A stretch of DNA of 15,226 nucleotides, from NCBI GenBank assembly GCA_025456105.1, contig JALOLG010000004.1, forward strand, positions 1 through 15,226, in the 5' to 3' direction. Position numbers and translations under genes: made by a program. A model generated the notes under the pieces. It saw only the letters and a list, made by a program, of their open reading frames with translations, was not told the DNA's origin and searched no databases. The first letter of the stretch is position 1. Each line of letters opens with the position of its first letter. This document shows positions 10,668-15,226 of the stretch, piece by piece. Source of the stretch: Ilumatobacteraceae bacterium. GTDB taxonomy: Bacteria > Actinomycetota > Acidimicrobiia > Acidimicrobiales > Ilumatobacteraceae.

Positions 10668-10673
10668 GAGCCG

Positions 10674-11189
10674 ATGGCCGACCCGAAGACCTCGACGATC
10701 ACGCGGCCGCGCCGCACGTCGTCGGTCGCCCGGCCGGCCCGACCCCGTCGTGCGTCCGATGCCGGGCGCTCGCGAGTGGGCGACCTCACCCGGCCGATCG
10801 CGATCGACCGGCGGATCGTCCGGCGCCGTCGCTCCACCGTGCTGCTCGGCATGGTCGCGATCGCCATCGCCGGGGCGCTGGCCGCAGCCCTGTTCGTGCT
10901 GCCCGTGCAGACCTACTTCGCGCAGGACGAGACCATCGTGCGGCGCCAGGCCCAGCTGGGCGAGCTCGACGCCGTCAACGCCGACCTCGCCGCCGAGGTC
11001 GCTCGGCTCCGCACCGACGACGGCATCCGGGAGGCGGCGCGCGAGGAGCTCGGGTACGTGGAAGCGGGCGAGGCACGGCTGTCGCTCGTGTCGCCGGGCT
11101 CGCTGCCGACGCTGCTCCCCGACGGCTGGCCCTACAACGTCGTCACCGACGTGCTGGCGCTCCGCGGGGCCACGCCATCAGCGCCCTGA
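10674..11189 (+). CDS. ftsB: Septum formation initiator, FtsB/DivIC-like
   Basis: This 171-residue bitopic membrane protein of the divisome would work with FtsL and FtsQ to control septal wall synthesis. It has a long basic, Arg/Pro/Ser-rich cytoplasmic N-terminus (1-53), one transmembrane helix (about 54-77), and an extracytoplasmic coiled-coil region (about 85-113) with ETIVRRQAQLGELDAVNADL. The family's end motif DDGIREAAREELGYVEAGE follows at 115-133. The remaining 38 residues hold a Pro/Trp-containing tail. The conserved position next to eno in Actinomycetota supports the assignment. The ATG at 10674 is 48 bases after eno. The stop codon is the first of three tandemly repeated TGA-containing units. 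DivIC and FtsB are the same family, so the name is a convention. Confidence 0.85.
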   Translation: MADPKTSTITRPRRTSSVARPARPRRASDAGRSRVGDLTRPIAIDRRIVRRRRSTVLLGMVAIAIAGALAAALFVLPVQTYFAQDETIVRRQAQLGELDAVNADLAAEVARLRTDDGIREAAREELGYVEAGEARLSLVSPGSLPTLLPDGWPYNVVTDVLALRGATPSAP

Positions 11190-11224
11190 CCCCCACGCCC
11201 TGACCTCCACGTCCTGACCTCGCC
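11183..11224 (+). repeat. 14-bp tandem repeat, three copies, spanning the ftsB stop codon
   Basis: Units are at 11183-11196 (GCCCTGACCCCCAC), 11197-11210 (GCCCTGACCTCCAC) and 11211-11224 (GTCCTGACCTCGCC). Copies 1 and 2 differ at one base; copy 3 has three changes from copy 2. Each unit carries a TGA. Because 14 is not a multiple of 3, the TGAs at 11187, 11201 and 11215 fall in all three frames. The first is the ftsB stop. Confidence 0.8.
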
Positions 11225-11229
11225 TGGGC

Positions 11230-11235
11230 TACGTT
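11230..11235 (+). promoter_or_regulatory. Candidate -10 element (TACGTT) for the hydroxylase-exporter operon
   Basis: TACGTT fits TAnnnT and follows the tandem repeat. Initiation near 11242 would leave a leader of about 23 bases containing the AGGGGG ribosome-binding site. No clear -35 is seen. Confidence 0.45.
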
Positions 11236-11253
11236 CTCGCCGTCCGTTCTCAC

Positions 11254-11259
11254 AGGGGG
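11254..11259 (+). promoter_or_regulatory. Ribosome-binding site of the molybdenum hydroxylase
   Basis: AGGGGG lies five bases before the GTG at 11265 and decides that start. The same hexamer and spacing occur at the acyl-CoA synthetase, whereas most genes here lack a clear site. Confidence 0.65.
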
Positions 11260-11264
11260 TCGAA

Positions 11265-13565
11265 GTGGCCGGAAGCATTCTCGGGAACCGTGTTCTCCGC
11301 AAGGAGGACCCGAAGTTCCTCACCACCGGGGGCGTCTACGTCGACGACCTGCGCGACGAGCCGCTGCTGCACGGCGCCGCGTGGGTCGTGTACGTCCGCT
11401 CCAGCGTGGCGCACGGCACCATCAACGCCGTCGAGGCCGACGAGGCGCGCTCGATGCCCGGGGTGCTCGGCGTGTACACGGCCGCCGACCTCGAGCTCGA
11501 GCCCGTTCCCGCGGCGTTCAACCCGATGGTCGCCCGCACCCTCCTGGCCGGCGACAAGGTCCGCTACGTCGGCGAGCCGGTGGCCGCGGTGGTGGCCGAG
11601 ACCTACCAGCAGGCGTTCGACGCCGCGGAGACCGTGTGGGTCGACGTCGAGCCCCTCGAGGCGCTCGTCGACGTCGAGCAGGCCATGCTCAGCTCCACGC
11701 TCATCTACGACTCGGCCGGGTCCAACGTCGTGTTCGACTCCACCGCGCTCGGCATGCCCGACAACACCGGCGACGAGTTCTTCGCCGACTGCGAGGTCGT
11801 GGTGACGGGCCGATTCGTCAACCAGCGCGTCGCGCCGTGCCCGCTCGAGGTGCGCGGCGCGGCGGCCGCGTGGGACGGCGACCGCCTCGTGCAGTGGCTC
11901 TCCACCCAGCACGCCCAGGGTGCGCTCGACCCCACCCGCACCGCCAACGGCCTCGAGCCCGGTCAGGTCCGCATCATCACCCCCGACGTGGGTGGTGGCT
12001 TCGGCGCCAAGATCGGCACCTACCCCGAGGAGATGCTGCTCGGTCGGCTCGCGAAGCTGGTCGGTCGGCCGGTGCGGTTCCGCGAGACGCGCAGCGAGTC
12101 GATGAAGGCGCTCGGCCACGGCCGCGCCCAGGTCCAGCACGTCACCATCGGCGGCACCCGTGCCGGCAAGGTCACGCACTACCGCATGCACGTGATCCAG
12201 GACTCCGGGGCGTTCGCCGACATGGGCACGATCCTCGCCCCGTTCATGACGCGGCCGATGGCGTCGGCCGTGTACGACATCCCCAACATCGAGGTGCGCA
12301 CCACCTCGGTGGTCACCAACACCACCCCCACCGTGGCCTACCGAGGCGCCGGGCGCCCCGAGGCCACCGCCGCGGCCGAGCGGGCGATCGACATGTTCGC
12401 CGCCGAGATCGGCATGGACCCGGCCGAGGTCCGCCGCATCAACCTCATCCCCAAGTTCTCCGAGCCGCACACCACCGCGATCGGCCAGACCTACGACGTC
12501 GGCGACTACGAGGGCAGCCTCGACCGGGTGCTCGAGGCGGCCGGCTACGCCGACCTGCGCGCCGAGCAGGCCCGCCGGCGCGGGGCCGGCGACGTGAAGC
12601 AGCTGGGCATCGGCGTCAGCGTGTACGTCGAGATCACCGGCGGCGTGCCGCCGATGGGCGAGGCAGCGAAGATCGAGGTGAACGACGACGGGTCGGCCAC
12701 CATCTACACCGGCACCTCGCCACACGGGCAGGGCCACGACACCGCCTGGTCGATGATCGCGAGCGAGCAGACGGGCATCCCGATGGATCGCATCACGCTC
12801 GTCTGGGGCGACACCGACCGGGTGCCCGAGGGGGGCGGCACGATGGGGTCGCGATCGCTCCAGCAGGGCGGTGCCGCGGTCGATCTCGCGGCCACCGAGC
12901 TGGTCGAGAAGTCGAAGCAGCTCGCCGCGAGCCTGCTCGAGGCCGCCGAGGCCGACATCGTCCTCGACAAGGACGCCGGCGCGTTCCACGTGGCGGGCAC
13001 CCCGTCGAAGGCCGCCACCTGGGCCGAGCTGGCCGTCGCCGCACACGGGCACCCCGACTTCGAGGAGGGCCTCTCCCAGAAGTCGTGGTTCCAGGCCCCC
13101 GGCGCGACGTTCCCGTTCGGCGCGCACGTGGCCGTCGTCGAGGTCGACACCGAGACCGGCCAGGTGAAGCACCTCCGCCACGTCGCCTGCGACGACGCGG
13201 GGCGCGTGCTGAACCCGATGCTGCTCGAGGGCCAGATCCACGGCGGCGTCGCGCAGGGCACCGCCCAGGCGCTGCTCGAGGAGGTGCGCTACGACGCCGA
13301 CGGCAACCCCATCACGTCCAACCTGGCCGAGTACGCCATGATCTCGGCCGCCGAGCTGCCGAGCGTCGAGGTCGTGCACATGGAGACCCCGACCTTCGTC
13401 AACCCCCTCGGCGCCAAGGGGATCGGCGAGTCGGGCACGATCGGCTCCACCCCGGCGGTGCAGTCGGCCGTGGTCGACGCGCTGTCGCACCTCGGTGTCC
13501 GCCACATCGACATGCCCACGACGCCCGAGCGCGTGTGGCAGGCGATCGTGGGGGCCCGCAGCTGA
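11265..13565 (+). CDS. Xanthine dehydrogenase/CoxL-family molybdopterin-binding large subunit
   Basis: This 766-residue protein is the Mo-cofactor subunit of a molybdenum hydroxylase (xanthine oxidase family). ILGNRVLRKEDPKFLTTGG opens the a/b-hammerhead domain, followed by VGEPVAAVVAET. Cofactor motifs are GGGFGAK (243-249), AYRGAGRPE (358-366), GQGHDT (488-493) and GAKGIGESGTI, in which Glu722 is the expected catalytic base. The loop AYRGAGRPE lacks the Cys of AYRCSFR in genuine form I CO dehydrogenase, so CO oxidation is unlikely; it resembles 'form II' or generic aldehyde/heterocycle hydroxylases. The substrate is unknown. FeS (CoxS) and FAD (CoxM) subunits, normally adjacent, are absent upstream and downstream within the window. 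The GTG at 11265 has AGGGGG five bases ahead. Its TGA overlaps the presumed CTG start of the ABC ATPase gene. Confidence 0.9.
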   Translation: MAGSILGNRVLRKEDPKFLTTGGVYVDDLRDEPLLHGAAWVVYVRSSVAHGTINAVEADEARSMPGVLGVYTAADLELEPVPAAFNPMVARTLLAGDKVRYVGEPVAAVVAETYQQAFDAAETVWVDVEPLEALVDVEQAMLSSTLIYDSAGSNVVFDSTALGMPDNTGDEFFADCEVVVTGRFVNQRVAPCPLEVRGAAAAWDGDRLVQWLSTQHAQGALDPTRTANGLEPGQVRIITPDVGGGFGAKIGTYPEEMLLGRLAKLVGRPVRFRETRSESMKALGHGRAQVQHVTIGGTRAGKVTHYRMHVIQDSGAFADMGTILAPFMTRPMASAVYDIPNIEVRTTSVVTNTTPTVAYRGAGRPEATAAAERAIDMFAAEIGMDPAEVRRINLIPKFSEPHTTAIGQTYDVGDYEGSLDRVLEAAGYADLRAEQARRRGAGDVKQLGIGVSVYVEITGGVPPMGEAAKIEVNDDGSATIYTGTSPHGQGHDTAWSMIASEQTGIPMDRITLVWGDTDRVPEGGGTMGSRSLQQGGAAVDLAATELVEKSKQLAASLLEAAEADIVLDKDAGAFHVAGTPSKAATWAELAVAAHGHPDFEEGLSQKSWFQAPGATFPFGAHVAVVEVDTETGQVKHLRHVACDDAGRVLNPMLLEGQIHGGVAQGTAQALLEEVRYDADGNPITSNLAEYAMISAAELPSVEVVHMETPTFVNPLGAKGIGESGTIGSTPAVQSAVVDALSHLGVRHIDMPTTPERVWQAIVGARS

Positions 13566-14524
13566 CCGCCGACGACGCTCCCATCGTCGCCCGCGGGCTC
13601 GTGCGCCACTTCGGCGCCGGTGACGACGCGGTCCGGGCGGTCGACGGCGTCGACCTGCAGGTCGAGGCCGGTGAGATCTTCGGCTTCCTCGGTCCCAACG
13701 GTGCCGGCAAGAGCACCACGGTCCGGATGCTCACCACGCTCCTGCGCCCGACGGGCGGCACGGCGCGCGTCGCCGGCTACGACGTCGTCAGCCAGGCCGA
13801 CGACGTGCGGCGCAACATCGGCGTCGCGCTCCAAGATGCCGCCATCGACCCGCTGATGACCGGCACCGAGCTGCTGAGGCTGCAGGCGGTGCTCTACGGC
13901 CTGCCGCGCTCGGTGCACGCCCGGCGGGCCGGCGAGCTGCTCGAGCGGGTCGGTCTCACCGGTGCCGCGGACCGGCGCGTCGGCACCTACTCCGGCGGCA
14001 TGCGACGGCGCCTCGACCTCGCGCTCTCGCTCATCCACGAGCCGACCGTGCTGTTCCTCGACGAGCCGACCACCGGGCTCGACCCGATGAGCCGGATCGC
14101 GCTCTGGGACGAGATCCGGCGGCTCAACGCCGACGGCACCACCGTGCTGCTCACCACGCAGTACCTCGAGGAGGCCGACCAGCTGGCCGACCGCGTCGCC
14201 ATCATCGACCACGGGCGCATCGTCAGCGAGGGCCGACCCGCCGCGCTGAAGGCCCGGATCGGCAGCCCGACGCTGTTCGTCGGCGTCGACCCCGCCCAGG
14301 CCGAGGCGGCGCGCCAGGTGCTGGCCGGGATCGGCGAGCTCCGCCCGACACCGGAGGGGACGCTCGGCGTCGGCCTCCCCGAGGGCGCCGCCGCCGTGTC
14401 GGCGGTCGTCCGCCGGCTCGACGACGCCGGCATCGTCGTCCACCACCTCGAGCTCAGCGAACCGAGCCTCGACGACGTCTTCGCGGAGGCCACCGGGCAC
14501 CGCCTCGAGGGCTCGGGGTCGTGA
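13562..14524 (+). CDS. DrrA-type ABC transporter ATP-binding protein
   Basis: This ATPase subunit (320 residues from the first candidate codon) powers an ABC-2 exporter. Numbered from CTG 13562, it has Walker A GPNGAGKST (44-52), Q-loop Gln91, signature TYSGGMRRR (142-150), Walker B VLFLDEP (163-169) and the D-loop GLDP. The switch position reads TTQYLEEAD, with Gln200 where most ABC proteins have His; this variant is familiar in daunorubicin-resistance (DrrA) ATPases, along with the C-terminal extension (about 235-320) ending in EPSLDDVFAEATGH. The start is uncertain: no ATG or GTG exists at the family's usual position. CTG 13562 overlaps the preceding TGA as CTGA, with GGGGG about nine bases before it. 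GTG 13601 would drop part of the first strand. The 3' end overlaps the permease gene as GTGA. The cargo is unknown. Confidence 0.9.
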   Translation: MTADDAPIVARGLVRHFGAGDDAVRAVDGVDLQVEAGEIFGFLGPNGAGKSTTVRMLTTLLRPTGGTARVAGYDVVSQADDVRRNIGVALQDAAIDPLMTGTELLRLQAVLYGLPRSVHARRAGELLERVGLTGAADRRVGTYSGGMRRRLDLALSLIHEPTVLFLDEPTTGLDPMSRIALWDEIRRLNADGTTVLLTTQYLEEADQLADRVAIIDHGRIVSEGRPAALKARIGSPTLFVGVDPAQAEAARQVLAGIGELRPTPEGTLGVGLPEGAAAVSAVVRRLDDAGIVVHHLELSEPSLDDVFAEATGHRLEGSGS

Positions 14525-15226
14525 CGGCCGCCGTGCTCCCCGGAGCTCGCCCCATCGACCATCGGGCGCAGCTCGCCGCCATGTCGCGCCGGTCGATCAT
14601 CGCGATCGTGCGCCAGCCGGCGCTCGTCGTGCCGTCGCTCGTCTTCCCCCTGTTCTTCGCGGCCCTCGGATCGTCGTCGTTCAGCCGTGCGACGCAGCTG
14701 CCCGGGTTCCCGGAGGTCGACTCGTTCCTCGACTTCGCGCTCGCCGGGGCGATCATCCAGGGCGTCGTCTTCGGCTCGGTCACGAGTGCCGCCGCACTGG
14801 CGACCGACATCGAGAACGGGTTCTTCGACCGGCTCCTCACCACGCCCTCGTCGCGCAGCAGCATCGTGCTCGGGCGACTCGCCGGCGGCATGGCCTACGC
14901 CGCTGCCCAGACGGTGTTCTTCACGCTCGTGCTCATCCCGTTCGGCCTCACCGTCAAGGCGGGGATCGTCGGGTTCCTCGTGATGGTCGCGAGCGGGGCG
15001 CTCGTCGCGCTCGCCGTCGGTGGCCTGATGGGCGCCATGGCCATCCGCACGGGCTCGTCCGAAGCCGTCCAGGGCGCCTTCCCGCTGCTGTTCATCCTGA
15101 TGTTCTTCTCGAGCGCGTTCTTCCCGCGCGAGACGATGTCGGGGCTCTACGGCGCGATCGCCGACGTCAACCCGGTCTCGTACATCGTCGAGGGCATCCG
15201 CGCGCTCGTCATCGGCGCGCTGTCGG
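14521..15226 (+). CDS. ABC-2 type permease (DrrB-like), 3' truncated by the window
   Basis: A frame opens with GTG at 14521, overlapping the ATPase stop as GTGA, and stays open to the right edge (235 complete codons). The protein starts MTAAVLPGARPIDHRAQLAA, then has the cytoplasmic helix SRRSIIAIVRQPALVVPSLV typical of ABC-2 permeases. Hydrophobic segments follow near 38-50, 76-102, 124-152, 154-176 and 186-200. The ABC-2 signature region PLLFILMFFSSAFFPRETM, followed by VNPVSYIVEGIRAL, resembles DrrB. A DIENGFFDRLLTTPSSRSSI loop (about 100-119) is the conserved cytoplasmic coupling segment. With the upstream ATPase it would form an exporter for a lipid, antibiotic or other hydrophobic compound; the substrate cannot be told. 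The last one or so membrane segments and the stop are outside the window. Confidence 0.9.
   Translation, partial: MTAAVLPGARPIDHRAQLAAMSRRSIIAIVRQPALVVPSLVFPLFFAALGSSSFSRATQLPGFPEVDSFLDFALAGAIIQGVVFGSVTSAAALATDIENGFFDRLLTTPSSRSSIVLGRLAGGMAYAAAQTVFFTLVLIPFGLTVKAGIVGFLVMVASGALVALAVGGLMGAMAIRTGSSEAVQGAFPLLFILMFFSSAFFPRETMSGLYGAIADVNPVSYIVEGIRALVIGALS

Noticed and set aside
11250..13505. A 751-codon open frame antisense to the molybdenum hydroxylase
   Set aside because: Shadow of a well-supported gene; no motif, start context or ribosome-binding site of its own.
11381..13561. Fusion of the ABC ATPase to a long N-terminal extension
   Set aside because: The upstream part is the out-of-frame shadow of the hydroxylase; ABC homology begins only after about 13580.

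Overview
This is chromosomal DNA from a very GC-rich bacterium. Third codon positions are almost always G or C, and GTG starts are common. The gene content points to Actinomycetota: a long CTC/TL5-type L25 protein followed by pth and mfd, eno next to a DivIC/FtsB-like septum protein, an F420-type luciferase-like oxidoreductase, a molybdenum hydroxylase and a DrrAB-type exporter. A member of the Acidimicrobiia (Ilumatobacter-like) is my best guess, but that is inference from content and style, not from a marker gene.

Layout. 1-260 (minus) is the start of an acyl-CoA synthetase/AMP-ligase that runs off the left edge. It is divergent from 323-1213 (plus), a luciferase-like F420-dependent oxidoreductase. 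1296-8456 (plus) is a housekeeping block: rplY (bL25), pth, mfd, a parvulin-type peptidyl-prolyl isomerase lipoprotein, and a tetrapyrrole-methylase/MazG fusion. pth and mfd overlap by four bases, and the lipoprotein and mazG are four bases apart. The block ends tail to tail with 8356-9255 (minus), an unrecognised six-segment membrane protein; the two genes overlap by 101 bp. The membrane protein is divergent from eno (9348-10625), which is followed by an FtsB/DivIC-like septum protein. 11265-13565 is the large molybdopterin subunit of a xanthine-dehydrogenase/CoxL-family hydroxylase. It overlaps a DrrA-type ABC ATPase, which in turn overlaps an ABC-2 permease cut off by the right edge.

How the genes work together. 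rplY, pth and mfd serve translation (5S-rRNA binding, peptidyl-tRNA recycling) and transcription-coupled repair. The methylase/MazG protein probably cleans up nucleotides, and the lipoprotein helps exported proteins fold. eno and ftsB combine glycolysis with division, a common actinobacterial neighbourhood. The hydroxylase, ATPase and permease are joined by 4-bp stop/start overlaps and are probably one transcript, although the hydroxylase's usual FeS and FAD partner subunits are not here.

Regulatory style. Several genes have a TAnnnT (-10) hexamer. In two (the lipoprotein and eno) it lies 7-8 bases before the start codon, as expected for leaderless mRNAs. Two others (acyl-CoA ligase and hydroxylase) have the hexamer farther upstream plus an identical AGGGGG ribosome-binding site five bases before the start. 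No intergenic stretch exceeds about 100 bases. I saw no tRNA, rRNA, CRISPR array, insertion sequence, prophage or defence gene. I find no convincing new multi-gene system; most of the window is ordinary core genome, and the notable points are mainly regulatory or architectural.
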